DNA of 25,149 nucleotides from Bacillota bacterium (GCA_023424965.1 JAFADI010000106.1:1-25149), one strand, 5' to 3'; numbered from the stretch's first letter, positions 7,533 through 16,090 are shown. Numbers and translations: made by a program. The notes: generated by a model not told the origin, from the sequence alone.

Positions 7533-8696
7533 TTACAGGGAATCATCTTCAAACTCCGTTCTCTCAACGGCATTTTTTATTACGTCCTGGGGAACAACGA
7601 TCTCACTGCTGCTGTTATACCCGCTGTATTCGCACTTCATCTTCATGTTGGATTTTTCCGCCGAGCTGTCTTCGGCCGAATGGAAGTCCACATCCATGGC
7701 AATGCTGTTTGCCCTGTAGGTGCTCCTGTCAATGGACAGCTCCAGGTTGAACCTGTCAAACACCGCATTGGAAGTACTTTCATCCTGGCTCATCCTGTCC
7801 ACCAGCTCTCCCAGAAAAACGTCTCCTCTTAGAAGGATTTCATTTGAATTCTGGCTTTTTACTTCCTTCAAACCCGCACAGAGTACGTCGGTGGCATCCA
7901 AAACATCAATGCTGTTCTTGCTGGCAAACACCTTGTCATACTCGGCCTTCGGCAGGATTTCCTTTTCCCACTCTTCGGTGAAAGGATTTTTTGTATAGAC
8001 GGTATTGTCCGCATAGTAGGAATCCGTCTCCATGTCGATGCCGATCATGCTCATTTTCATATTCAAATGCATCTTCTTCTTTGCTTTGTCGATAGCGCCC
8101 GCAAACTGCATCCCAAGGTCCACCTCCAGACCCTCCTGGGCGGTATTTGCAGACACATCCAGTTTGATACTGCAGTTGTTTATGGCGTCCATCGCTGCGT
8201 TTGACTTCTCCAGGATCTCTTTTATCCGGTTGTACTCACCTTCTTCCCGGATGAGCACCGAAGTGGTGGCGGGATCCCACACAACTTTTTTCCCGAGGCT
8301 CTGGGCAACAAATCTTGCCGGTATGTAGGTCTTGTTCCTGTAGATCACAGGCGCCGCGTCCAGCAGGACTTCAGCACCATTGACATAGGCTTTGCCGCTG
8401 CCTATCTTCAGGTAGATCTTTTGAGAATCCTTAATAACCGTTACGCTGCTCTCACTGCCGTTCCAGATAATGTGCTGGTCGTCGTTCTGGACCCCCAGAT
8501 TTGTCAGAATTGCCCTCAGAGGCAAAAGGGTCCTTCCGTTCACGGTAATGGGAGTATCCGGGTATGCACCGATCTGACCATCAATGACGACTTTCACACC
8601 AGGGGATTCCGTGATAGCATCCGCCGCAAATACGGACAAAGTAAAGCACATCATGACCAAAACAAGTGTAAAGCTTACTGCCAAAAATTTTTTCAT
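7533..8696 (-). CDS. Exported protein with copper-amine-oxidase-like N-terminal (stalk) domain
   Basis: A 387-aa protein with a signal peptide (MKKFLAVSF..., probable cleavage near VFA-AD, residue 24). A stalk domain follows (about 35-150), recognised by the repeated patterns NGRTLLPLRAILTNLG and NKTYIPARFVAQSLGKKVVWD. The C-terminal 230 residues hold a beta-rich domain of alternating Lys/Met-containing strands (KKKMHLNMKMSMIGIDMETD). It resembles the LolA/LppX-like DUF6612 group, but this is a tentative match. The start was chosen for AAAGGAG 5 bases upstream of MKKFL; an upstream in-frame ATG gives an acidic extension before the signal peptide. Function unknown; it probably acts at the cell surface. 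Confidence 0.82.
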   Translation of the reverse strand: MKKFLAVSFTLVLVMMCFTLSVFAADAITESPGVKVVIDGQIGAYPDTPITVNGRTLLPLRAILTNLGVQNDDQHIIWNGSESSVTVIKDSQKIYLKIGSGKAYVNGAEVLLDAAPVIYRNKTYIPARFVAQSLGKKVVWDPATTSVLIREEGEYNRIKEILEKSNAAMDAINNCSIKLDVSANTAQEGLEVDLGMQFAGAIDKAKKKMHLNMKMSMIGIDMETDSYYADNTVYTKNPFTEEWEKEILPKAEYDKVFASKNSIDVLDATDVLCAGLKEVKSQNSNEILLRGDVFLGELVDRMSQDESTSNAVFDRFNLELSIDRSTYRANSIAMDVDFHSAEDSSAEKSNMKMKCEYSGYNSSSEIVVPQDVIKNAVERTEFEDDSL

Positions 8697-8753
8697 TTTT
8701 ATCTCCTTTATCTCTATTTCCAGCATGGGATATAATGAAGTATCCCTTTCTTG

Positions 8754-8759
8754 ATTATA
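8754..8759 (-). promoter_or_regulatory. Probable -10 box of the stalk-domain gene
   Basis: A perfect TATAAT on the minus strand, 57 bases before the start codon. No convincing -35 hexamer is found at 16-18 bases. Confidence 0.45.
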
Positions 8760-8824
8760 CTAGATAAAAGACAATGTTGGCTACTTTTCTTCCATATCCC
8801 TCATGAATATCCATATATGTACAT

Positions 8825-9508
8825 TCATATGTCTTGTATCCGTCCGGTCTGTTCTTCCTCCGGCGGAAGCTCAAAATCCTCATCCTCTTCTTCATTGAGC
8901 TCGATATTTTCCTCGATTTGCCTCAGCTTTCTTTCGATCCTGCGCTCATCAAAGCCGTAAACCGTCATCTTTTTCATACAGTGGGAAAGAAAATCGGCAT
9001 ATCCTATACTTTCTACCTGCTCATCCTTGATTTTGAAGGACAGCCAATCACTCCACCGGCACAGCTCGGGACTGAAAAAATCTCCGGTTTCCGCCTCCTG
9101 TCCCAGGACCATGATCTTGCGGCCTTCAAAGCCCACATTGATATAATCCGCATTTTCAGGCGAAGGCTCCAGGCTTTGCAGCTTCTCATATACGGCCTCA
9201 TATCTTTCCATCTTTGCTTCCTCTTCGGGATAATACCTGAGCAGCGCCCTTTGAAGCTCTTCAAAGTCTACTTTGTCCAGCAGGTCCCTCAAAATTCCTT
9301 CTTCACCGGCCGGCCTGGTACGCTCTCTCTTTTCCGCATCCGCCCCGGTCAATCCGTCCTCTGAACCTGTCCGCCTTTGCAATTCCGCTTTTGCCAGGTA
9401 TATGGCATCCTCTTCGTATTGGTCCACTTCCTCCCTCACCATCCGGATCAATTCCTCCGTCGGCAACGCTTCCATCCTTTTTCTCAAAGCTTCTTCCCTT
9501 TCAAACAT
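8825..9508 (-). CDS. Charged cytoplasmic protein of unknown function
   Basis: A 227-aa soluble, strongly acidic protein. The first 45 residues (LPTEELIRMVREEVDQYEEDAIYLAKAELQRR) match the general pattern of the short helical motif E-L-x(n)-Y-x-x-[ED]-A-x-x-x-A-x-x-E-L-x-x-R. This motif occurs at the N-termini of various Firmicutes and Bacteroidetes proteins. The middle (DKVDFEELQRALLRYYPEEE onward) resembles an uncharacterised domain found in Clostridia, possibly DUF6557; this is not certain. The C-terminus ends in an acidic run ELNEEEDEDFELPPEEE. The start is the ATG with AAGGGG 8 bases upstream rather than the GTG three codons earlier. A promoter is present at 9532-9560. Confidence 0.7.
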   Translation of the reverse strand: MFEREEALRKRMEALPTEELIRMVREEVDQYEEDAIYLAKAELQRRTGSEDGLTGADAEKRERTRPAGEEGILRDLLDKVDFEELQRALLRYYPEEEAKMERYEAVYEKLQSLEPSPENADYINVGFEGRKIMVLGQEAETGDFFSPELCRWSDWLSFKIKDEQVESIGYADFLSHCMKKMTVYGFDERRIERKLRQIEENIELNEEEDEDFELPPEEEQTGRIQDI

Positions 9509-9531
9509 ACACTCCACCCCTTTCCAGTACT

Positions 9532-9560
9532 ATTATATTTTTTCCTGTGCCTTATTTCCA
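9532..9560 (-). promoter_or_regulatory. Promoter of the 8825-9508 gene
   Basis: The minus strand has -35 TGGAAA (9555-9560, 4 of 6), a 17-base spacer and -10 TATAAT (9532-9537). It predicts a leader of about 16-20 nt and faces away from the GH3 gene. Confidence 0.55.
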
Positions 9561-9684
9561 CCCTAATTTTTTTACAGCTCCCCGCCAAAGCAAATTTTGA
9601 AAAAACTACAGCAACAAATGAAATGAAGCTTTCACCAATACCGGTTAAACTATAGACATCAGAATATACCGTGGAGGAAAGAAC

Positions 9685-11835
9685 ATGTCGGAAATACCAG
9701 CATATAAAAATGAAGGTCTGAGCTTTGAAGAACGTGCAAGGGATCTGGTGGCCAGGATGACCCTTGAGGAAAAAGTGACACAGATGGTCCATAGCGCACC
9801 CCCAATTCCAAGGCTGGGCATTCCGGCTTACAACTGGTGGAATGAGGCCCTGCACGGCGTAGCCAGGTCCGGAACGGCCACCGTATTTCCCCAGGCCATC
9901 GGAATGGCTGCGACCTTTGACGAGGACCTGATATTTCAAGTTGCCGACGCCATTTCCACCGAAGGAAGAGCCAAATACCACGAATACCAGAGAAAAGGCG
10001 ATCATGGGATTTACAAGGGCCTTACCTTCTGGTCCCCCAACATAAACATCTTCAGGGACCCCCGGTGGGGACGGGGACACGAGACCTACGGCGAAGACCC
10101 TTATCTGACGGGAACGCTGGGTAAGGCTTTTGTCAAAGGCATTCAGGGCAGTGATGGGAAATACCTTAAAGCGGCGGCCTGTGCAAAGCACTTTGCCGTT
10201 CACAGCGGCCCCGAAAGCGAGAGGCACAGCTTCAATGCCGTCGTGTCCAAAAAAGACCTCCGGGAAACCTATCTGCCCGCATTTGAAGAGTGCGTCAGGG
10301 AGGCCGGGGTTGAAGCCGTCATGGGCGCTTACAACCGGACCAACGGGGAACCCTGCTGCGGCAGCAAAACTCTTTTGAGGGAGATCCTCCGGGAGGAATG
10401 GGGCTTTGAAGGGCATGTCACTTCAGACTGCTGGGCGATAAAAGATTTTCACGAAAACCACCGGGTCACAAGGACGGCCCCGGAATCGGTGGCCCTGGCA
10501 GTAAACAACGGCTGTGACCTCAACTGCGGAAATATGTACGCCAACCTGCTCATCGCACATAAAGAGGGGCTGGTAAGTGAAGAGACCATCGATCAATCGG
10601 TCCTGCGTCTGATGAGGACAAGGATGAAGCTGGGCATGTTCGACAGTGCGGAAAGGGTTCCCTATGGGGACATTCCTTATGAGAGGAACAGCTGCAAGGA
10701 GCATATGGAATTGGCCCTTGAGGTCTCCAAAAAATCCCTTGTACTGCTCAAAAACGAAAATAATCTGCTTCCTCTGGACAGGAATAAAATCAAATCCATT
10801 GCGGTCATCGGTCCCAACGCGGACAGCAAAACCGCCCTGGAAGGCAATTATGCCGGTACCGCGGAACGTTATACCACCGTGCTGGAGGGAATCCACCGGG
10901 CAGTAGGTGAGGGGACAAGAGTGTATTACGCCCAGGGCTGCCACCTGTATAAGGACAGGGTGGAAGGGCTGGGAGAGCCCCGCGACAGGTTTGCGGAGGC
11001 TGTGTCCGCCGCTGAGAGAGCCGATGCGGTGGTTGTGTGCCTGGGACTTGATTCCAGTATTGAAGGTGAAGAGGGCGACGTCTCAAATGAATACGCCAGC
11101 GGCGACAAGCTGCACCTGAATCTTCCCGGAAACCAGCAGGAACTCCTTGAAAAGCTTCACGGCACCGGCAAGCCGGTTATCCTGGTGCTTCTCTCCGGCA
11201 GTGCCCTGGCGGTAACCTGGGCGGATGAAAACATCCCCGCCATCCTGCAGGCCTGGTATCCCGGGGCTCAAGGGGGGGAGGCAATCGCATCCCTCATCTT
11301 CGGAGACTACAGTCCTTCCGGAAGGCTGCCCGTCACCTTCTACAGGTCCACGGAAGAGCTTCCCGATTTCCATGACTATTCCATGGAGAGCAGGACCTAC
11401 CGGTACATGAAAACCGAGGCCCTCTACCCCTTCGGTTTCGGGCTCAGCTATACCCGCTTCGAATACGGCGATATCCGCCTTTCGAGCTCCACCGTCCAGC
11501 CCGGGGAAAGCATCCGGTGCACCATCAAAGTGAAAAACACCGGCGGCCGGGCTTCCGACGAAATCGTGCAGCTGTATCTGAAGGATGTGGCTGCCAGCGT
11601 CCGGGTACCCCGGTGGCAGCTGAAGGGAGTCACAAGGGTCAGCCTGGACAGCGGTGAGGAGGCGGAAGTCAGCTTTACAATACTGCCCGGCATGCTGGCC
11701 CTGATTGACGATGAGGGAAGGCCCGTCCATGAGTCCGGCGTGTTTGAGGTGTATATCGGCGGCAGCCAGCCGGACGAAAGAAGCCAGAGGCTCACGGGCA
11801 CCAAAGTTCTGAAGGCTTCTTTGGAGGTAGTGTGA
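9685..11835 (+). CDS. Glycoside hydrolase family 3 beta-glycosidase, beta-xylosidase-like, cytoplasmic
   Basis: A 716-aa GH3 enzyme that releases terminal beta-linked sugars from short oligosaccharides. The N-terminal TIM-barrel contains YNWWNEALHGVARSG, a hallmark of the beta-xylosidase branch, plus substrate-pocket residues Lys168-His169 and the nucleophile Asp248 in TSDCW. The second domain contains EGEEGD (460-465), where GH3 acid/base residues are found. A C-terminal fibronectin-III-like domain (from about residue 600, after FGFGLSYTRFEY) completes the usual three-domain layout. There is no signal peptide, so it acts on imported oligosaccharides. GGAGG lies 7 bases before the ATG. It is followed by an AraC regulator and faces a CUT1 oligosaccharide importer operon. 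Beta-glucosidase or mixed activity remains possible. Confidence 0.93.
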   Translation: MSEIPAYKNEGLSFEERARDLVARMTLEEKVTQMVHSAPPIPRLGIPAYNWWNEALHGVARSGTATVFPQAIGMAATFDEDLIFQVADAISTEGRAKYHEYQRKGDHGIYKGLTFWSPNINIFRDPRWGRGHETYGEDPYLTGTLGKAFVKGIQGSDGKYLKAAACAKHFAVHSGPESERHSFNAVVSKKDLRETYLPAFEECVREAGVEAVMGAYNRTNGEPCCGSKTLLREILREEWGFEGHVTSDCWAIKDFHENHRVTRTAPESVALAVNNGCDLNCGNMYANLLIAHKEGLVSEETIDQSVLRLMRTRMKLGMFDSAERVPYGDIPYERNSCKEHMELALEVSKKSLVLLKNENNLLPLDRNKIKSIAVIGPNADSKTALEGNYAGTAERYTTVLEGIHRAVGEGTRVYYAQGCHLYKDRVEGLGEPRDRFAEAVSAAERADAVVVCLGLDSSIEGEEGDVSNEYASGDKLHLNLPGNQQELLEKLHGTGKPVILVLLSGSALAVTWADENIPAILQAWYPGAQGGEAIASLIFGDYSPSGRLPVTFYRSTEELPDFHDYSMESRTYRYMKTEALYPFGFGLSYTRFEYGDIRLSSSTVQPGESIRCTIKVKNTGGRASDEIVQLYLKDVAASVRVPRWQLKGVTRVSLDSGEEAEVSFTILPGMLALIDDEGRPVHESGVFEVYIGGSQPDERSQRLTGTKVLKASLEVV

Positions 11836-11866
11836 AAACTTAATTGAGTGTACGAGATTTCATTTG

Positions 11867-11909
11867 CCCTCATATAAATTTTATAATATCATTTATATGG
11901 GGGTTTTTT
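11867..11909 (+). terminator. Terminator-like hairpin that contains the Shine-Dalgarno sequence of the next gene
   Basis: CCCTCATATAAAT (11867-11879) pairs with ATTTATATGGGGG (11891-11903) over 13 positions, with one G-U pair and an 11-base loop. Six Ts follow directly (11904-11909) and then the ATG of the AraC gene. The GGGGG of the right arm is the only Shine-Dalgarno sequence for that ATG. The structure can therefore both end transcripts coming from the GH3 gene and hide the ribosome binding site in those that read through. Confidence 0.7.
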
Positions 11910-12761
11910 ATGATTTTAGAGGGCCTGCACGAAAAAGATATTTTTAAGGAAAGCTATCCCTTCCGGCTGGAAGTGAACGTCTCCCGGGACTTTCATTATC
12001 CCCTCCACTGGCATAATGCCATCGAGCTGGTTTACAACTTCCACGGCTTCTGCCGGGTGACGGTAAACGGCCTCGAGTATGCCCTTGCGGAAAAGTCTCT
12101 GCTGCTGGTTCCTCCGGGGGAAATTCATGATATCCACGCTCCGGAGAATGGCAAAAGGTTTTTCATACAATTTGACCTCTCACTGCTGGATGGCTTTGGC
12201 GGTATAACCCATGTCAGGCCCCTCCTGCTCCAACCCCTGGAAATCTCCTCCCGGGAACATGCAGTGCTGCATGAAGCACTGGAGAAGCTTGTCCTGGAGA
12301 TCATCAGAGAATACGAGGCAAAGCAGGCGGGCTATGCGCTGGTTTTGAATGCGAGAATTTTCGACATTCTGGTGCTGCTGGCAAGAAATCCGGTTGCGGC
12401 AAGCAGTCCTGAAAGCTTGCGTAATTCCAAAAGGGTGTTTGGGCTGGAGAAAATCAACAGTTCTTTTCAATACATAGAGAACAATTACCGGAATGACATT
12501 GCCCTGAAAGATGCGGCAAAGGCCGTGGGCTTCAGCGAGTACCACTTCTCCAGGCTTTTCAAGGAAATCACCGAAAAGAATTTCCACAGCTATTTGAATG
12601 AATTCAGAATAAAAAAGGCTGAAAAGCTGCTGTCGGGCAGCGACATGCCCATCGCCCGGATCGCCCACGAAGTGGGTTTTAACAGCTTTGCAACCTTCAA
12701 CAGGATTTTCAAAAAGCTGAAAGGGTGCCCGCCAACCCTTTACAGGAAGGCAGGCTGCTGA
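11910..12761 (+). CDS. AraC-family transcriptional regulator
   Basis: A 283-aa one-component sugar regulator. Residues about 15-90 form a cupin-like ligand domain (FHYPLHWHNAIELVYN...LVPPGEIHDIH). Residues about 182-280 carry the double helix-turn-helix (DIALKDAAKAVGFSEYHFSRLFKE and MPIARIAHEVGFNSFATFNRIFK). The start is the ATG at 11910 with GGGGG 6 bases upstream. An in-frame TTG at 11844 would add 22 residues of translated hairpin sequence and is rejected. It probably controls the GH3 gene and perhaps the convergent transporter operon, which is an inference from position. Its expression appears limited by the hairpin that ends at the start codon. Confidence 0.92.
   Translation: MILEGLHEKDIFKESYPFRLEVNVSRDFHYPLHWHNAIELVYNFHGFCRVTVNGLEYALAEKSLLLVPPGEIHDIHAPENGKRFFIQFDLSLLDGFGGITHVRPLLLQPLEISSREHAVLHEALEKLVLEIIREYEAKQAGYALVLNARIFDILVLLARNPVAASSPESLRNSKRVFGLEKINSSFQYIENNYRNDIALKDAAKAVGFSEYHFSRLFKEITEKNFHSYLNEFRIKKAEKLLSGSDMPIARIAHEVGFNSFATFNRIFKKLKGCPPTLYRKAGC
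12711..12741 (-). terminator. Probable terminator of the CUT1 operon, inside the 3' end of the convergent AraC gene
   Basis: On the minus strand AAAGGGT, an 8-base loop and ACCCTTT form a perfect 7-bp stem (12720-12741). After four bases TTTTT follows (12711-12715). It lies 36 bases past the permease stop. The AraC gene has no comparable signal of its own within the next 60 bases. Confidence 0.5.
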
Positions 12762-12776
12762 AACCCCTCCGCTTCT

Positions 12777-13625
12777 TTAGCCCTTAACGGCTCCTACCGT
12801 CATACTCTCAATAATCTTGTCGTTCAGGAACATATAGATGACAATGCTTGGCAGTACCATAATCATGGTAGCGGCCAGCTGTACCGTCCAGTCGGTGGAG
12901 TACTGGCCCTTGAAGCGGGTAAGGCTGACCGGCAGGGTCATCTTCAGGGGATCCGAAATAAATATCATGGCAAACATCAATTCATTCCACATGCTGACAA
13001 AATTGAAAATTGTAATGGTGGCAATGGCGGATTTGGATAGAGGCATGATCATTCTCCAGAACACCCCCGCCATGCTGCAGCCGTCCATCACCGCAGCTTC
13101 TTCGATATCCTTCGGGAATGAACCCATAAACCCTGTCAGGATGAATACGGAGGTAGGCAGCGCAAAGGCCACATAGGGCAGTATCAGCGCAATGTATTTG
13201 TCCGCAAAGCCCACATTTTTAAAGAGGATAAAAAGGGGAATGAGGGTTGAATGGATGGGAATCATGACCCCTAAGAGAAATAACCCGAGAACCAGCCCGG
13301 AAAGCTTCCATTTGAGTCTTTTTATAGCAAAAGCGGACATGCTTCCCACAATGATCGTGACGATAACCGAAACGGCAGAGACAAATACCGAATTCAGAAA
13401 GCCTGTGCCGATTTTGCCCCCCACCCAGGCCTTTGCATAGTTTGCAAACTGCATGGTTTCTCCCGGAAGCCAGGGATTGTCAAATAATTCCGTATTGTTT
13501 TTTACTGAATTTATGAACAGCCATATCAAAGGATATACGCAGGTCAGTGAAAAAGCAATCAGCAAACCGTAGACGACCATTTTTGATATGGACAATTTTT
13601 TTCTTCGCAATGAGATCAATTCCAT
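12777..13625 (-). CDS. Carbohydrate ABC transporter permease (MalG/CUT1 type)
   Basis: A 282-aa membrane protein of the BPD_transp_1 family with about six hydrophobic segments. It has the cytoplasmic EAA loop EEAAVMDGCSMAGVFWRMI, which contacts the ATPase. Its partner permease lies 22 bases upstream, and the gene ends the operon 15 bases from the convergent AraC gene. A GGAG sequence lies 12 bases before the ATG, a little far, so initiation may depend on coupling to the upstream gene. No ATPase gene is present, which suggests use of a shared MsmX/MsiK-type ATPase encoded elsewhere. Confidence 0.93.
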   Translation of the reverse strand: MELISLRRKKLSISKMVVYGLLIAFSLTCVYPLIWLFINSVKNNTELFDNPWLPGETMQFANYAKAWVGGKIGTGFLNSVFVSAVSVIVTIIVGSMSAFAIKRLKWKLSGLVLGLFLLGVMIPIHSTLIPLFILFKNVGFADKYIALILPYVAFALPTSVFILTGFMGSFPKDIEEAAVMDGCSMAGVFWRMIMPLSKSAIATITIFNFVSMWNELMFAMIFISDPLKMTLPVSLTRFKGQYSTDWTVQLAATMIMVLPSIVIYMFLNDKIIESMTVGAVKG

Positions 13626-13647
13626 GTGATTTCACTTCTCCTTATCA

Positions 13648-14532
13648 CTAATACTGTACGTCCTCCGTCTTGAAAAGCCTGTTCAAGAGGTAGGTTATTC
13701 CCAGGCAAAGCACCAGCAATATGAGCGAAACGGCGCTTCCATATCCGTACTGCATATCCCTGAAGGATTTGTAATACATATAGGAGGCGATAACCTCACT
13801 GGCGTGATTGGGCCCGCCATTTGACATTACATAAATAAGGTCGAAGTAACGAAGGGCACCTGTGGCCATAAGCACTGCATCAATTGCAATGATGGGCTTT
13901 ATTAAAGGCAAAGTGATATGTCTGATCATTTTCCAGGAATCGGCCCCGTCGATGACGGCGGCCTCGTTCATGCTTGAGGGTATGTTCTCAATGGCAGCCA
14001 GGTACAGGATCATATGATAGCCCACAAACTGCCAGCAAAGGGTAACGATGATGGAAGGAAGAACGGTCTGTTCCTCCGCAAGCCAAAGCCTCGTCAGGCT
14101 TTCAAGGCCTACGGCCGAGAGGGCCTTGTTGACGATGCCAAAGTCCGGATTATAGATAAATGTCCAGAGAAGTCCGACGGCAACGCTTGCCAGGATGTTG
14201 GGGAGAAAGAACACGGTTTTGAAATACCGCTTTCCTTTTACCTTGCCGCTGATTGCAATCGCCAGCAGCATCGCCATGGGAATCTGCACCAGAAGTGACA
14301 CGCCCATAAGCAAAAATGTGTTTTTCATCCCCAGTTTGAAGATCTCATCCTGCGTAAACAGCTGGATATAATTATCCAGACCCAAAAATTTCTTTTCCCC
14401 CAGGATGTTCCATTTGAACAGGCTTAAATACGCAGTGTTGATAATAGGTGCTATTACAATTCCTATATAGATCAGAAAGCCCGGCAGCAAAAAAGTGAGG
14501 ATTGTTTTCTTGTTTCTAAGCATCAGGTCCAT
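13648..14532 (-). CDS. Carbohydrate ABC transporter permease (MalF/UgpA, CUT1 type)
   Basis: A 294-aa membrane protein with about six hydrophobic segments and the EAA loop NEAAVIDGADSWKMIRHI. Length and layout are normal for the first permease of a CUT1 oligosaccharide importer. AGGAG lies 8 bases before the ATG. It is separated from the binding-protein gene by 86 bases containing a strong hairpin (14571-14598), and is followed 22 bases later by the partner permease. Confidence 0.93.
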   Translation of the reverse strand: MDLMLRNKKTILTFLLPGFLIYIGIVIAPIINTAYLSLFKWNILGEKKFLGLDNYIQLFTQDEIFKLGMKNTFLLMGVSLLVQIPMAMLLAIAISGKVKGKRYFKTVFFLPNILASVAVGLLWTFIYNPDFGIVNKALSAVGLESLTRLWLAEEQTVLPSIIVTLCWQFVGYHMILYLAAIENIPSSMNEAAVIDGADSWKMIRHITLPLIKPIIAIDAVLMATGALRYFDLIYVMSNGGPNHASEVIASYMYYKSFRDMQYGYGSAVSLILLVLCLGITYLLNRLFKTEDVQY

Positions 14533-14570
14533 AACCGATTCTCCTGTTTCCTGTTCGTCCTTTATGACCA

Positions 14571-14598
14571 GCGGTCAGGAGCATATACCCCTGACCGC
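14571..14598 (-). repeat. Intercistronic stem-loop between binding-protein and permease genes
   Basis: Perfect 9-bp arms GCGGTCAGG/CCTGACCGC, extendable by a G-U and a G-C pair, with no T-run after it. Hairpins at this position in sugar-transport operons commonly protect the binding-protein mRNA end or reduce downstream expression, so the protein is made in excess. That role is inferred here. Confidence 0.7.
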
Positions 14599-14618
14599 CG
14601 GAACCACAAACGGATTAT

Positions 14619-15971
14619 TTATTTGTCCTTGTTCTGGAGAGTAAACTCCTGCAGCTTCTTGAAGGCCTCTTCCGGAGCTTTTCCGGCGGTGATGGCCTGG
14701 ATGGTATTGTTGTACTCATTGCCGATGGCAGCTCCGAGTCCTACATCATAGAATATGAACAGTTCTTTCATATCTTTCTGGAGTTCCGCCACTTTTACGG
14801 CAAGCGGGTTCATTTTCGCCGGATCGATCTTGGTGTTGGTCGCGATCAGGTTGCCCGCTTCGGCGAATTTCGTCTGAGTTGCAGGGTCTGATAAGAACTT
14901 GAGGACTTCAACCGCACCCTCTTTGTTTTTGGAGGTGGAGCTGATCACAAAGCACTGGTCGGGCTGTCCCAGCCAGTTGTCCGGACTTCCCTTGCCGTTT
15001 TCTATGGCCGGGAATTTAAATACGTCCAATTTATCCTTGTTGGGGTTATTGTTGCTGACCTGCTGGATTGCCCAGCTTCCCATCACGTGCATTGCCGCTT
15101 TGCCCTGGATGAACAGCTCTCTTGAAGGGTCGTTGTCCAATGCATTGAAGCCTTTGGGGAATGCATTCATCTGTGCAAGCTCCGCCATAATTTTACCGGC
15201 CTGGATAAAGGAAGGATCTTCCCAGGTTCCCGTGCCTTCATAAATCTTATTGAAGGGCTCGCTGCCGCCGATACGGTTTGCAACAAGTTCACTGAGCATT
15301 GCACCTACCCACGGTCCTTTATTTCCAAGGGCGAATGGAACCACATTATTCTTGTTGAGTGTCTCTACAACCGTCTTGAGTTCTGCAAAGGTCTGGGGCT
15401 CTTTCAAATTGTATTTTGCAAATATCTCTTTATTATAAAATACCAGTACCACGGTCTGGGTTGTGGGAGCACCGTAAATCTTTCCGTCGAAAGTGAGAGG
15501 CGCAAATATGCCGCCTACATAACGGTTTTTCCAGTCGGCGTCCTTGTCCAGGTCCTCACTGATGCTGTATATCTTTCCGGCAGCTACAAAAGGCTTCATA
15601 AAACCTGCCGCCCAGGTGTTGAACATGTCGGGCATTTCATTGGCGGCAATCTGGGCAGTGATCTTTGTCTTGTACTGTTCCTGTTCCGTAAACTCAAGCG
15701 TTGCAACGGAGTTTGTCGTGTTCTTCTCGTTGAAGAGCTTGACCGTTTCCTTAATAATTACGGAGTTGGGGTCGTTTTCAAGCCCCCATGCGGAAATCTT
15801 CAAGGGAACCTTTTCAGCACTTTTTGCCGGTTCTTCCTTCTTTTCCTCCGCAGCTTTTGCCGGCTGGTCTTCTTTTGTTTCCGCCGGCGCCGCACTCTTT
15901 CCTCCGCAGCCCGACAGGATCAGTCCAATGCACAAGCACAGGCAAAGCAGTAAACTCAAAGCTTTTTTCAT
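14619..15971 (-). CDS. Extracellular sugar-binding lipoprotein (CUT1, SBP_bac_1 family)
   Basis: A 450-aa binding protein. The signal peptide ends in lipobox ILSGC with lipidated Cys22. A linker rich in Ala, Glu and Lys follows, and then a maltose-binding-protein-like fold (KISAWG..., VVLVFYNKEIFAKY, AAMHVMGSWAI) of usual length. GGAGG lies 11 bases before the ATG. The gene follows the sensor kinase after 119 bases, which contain its own -10 box, and precedes two permeases. Given the neighbouring two-component system and the intracellular GH3 enzyme, the ligand may be a plant-derived oligosaccharide such as a xylo-oligosaccharide; this is inference. Confidence 0.93.
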   Translation of the reverse strand: MKKALSLLLCLCLCIGLILSGCGGKSAAPAETKEDQPAKAAEEKKEEPAKSAEKVPLKISAWGLENDPNSVIIKETVKLFNEKNTTNSVATLEFTEQEQYKTKITAQIAANEMPDMFNTWAAGFMKPFVAAGKIYSISEDLDKDADWKNRYVGGIFAPLTFDGKIYGAPTTQTVVLVFYNKEIFAKYNLKEPQTFAELKTVVETLNKNNVVPFALGNKGPWVGAMLSELVANRIGGSEPFNKIYEGTGTWEDPSFIQAGKIMAELAQMNAFPKGFNALDNDPSRELFIQGKAAMHVMGSWAIQQVSNNNPNKDKLDVFKFPAIENGKGSPDNWLGQPDQCFVISSTSKNKEGAVEVLKFLSDPATQTKFAEAGNLIATNTKIDPAKMNPLAVKVAELQKDMKELFIFYDVGLGAAIGNEYNNTIQAITAGKAPEEAFKKLQEFTLQNKDK

Positions 15972-16023
15972 ATGGATTTATTCCTCCTTTAATGAATAAT
16001 TGTGTTCCATCTTCCACAGTTTG

Positions 16024-16029
16024 ATTATA
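16024..16029 (-). promoter_or_regulatory. -10 box of a likely activator-dependent promoter for the binding-protein gene
   Basis: TATAAT on the minus strand, 52 bases before the start codon, without any recognisable -35 hexamer at 15-18 bases. That pattern is expected for a promoter needing an activator such as the YesN-type regulator encoded upstream. Confidence 0.45.
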
Positions 16030-16090
16030 AAGCTCCTCTCAGATAAACACAGTAGACAGAATAAACCTCATTCTTTAAAATATTAACTTT

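Noticed and set aside
9624..9634. TGAAGCTTTCA upstream of the GH3 gene as a catabolite-responsive element
   Set aside because: It is 11 bp and lacks the central CG and the 14-bp spacing of the cre consensus.
9484..10416. 310-codon frame antisense to the GH3 gene
   Set aside because: It lacks a ribosome binding site and recognisable motifs, and lies opposite highly conserved GH3 sequence. It is a shadow of the codon usage of that gene.
11844..11909. TTG at 11844 as start of the AraC regulator
   Set aside because: No ribosome binding site is present, and it would translate the terminator hairpin. The family-like N-terminus begins at the ATG at 11910.
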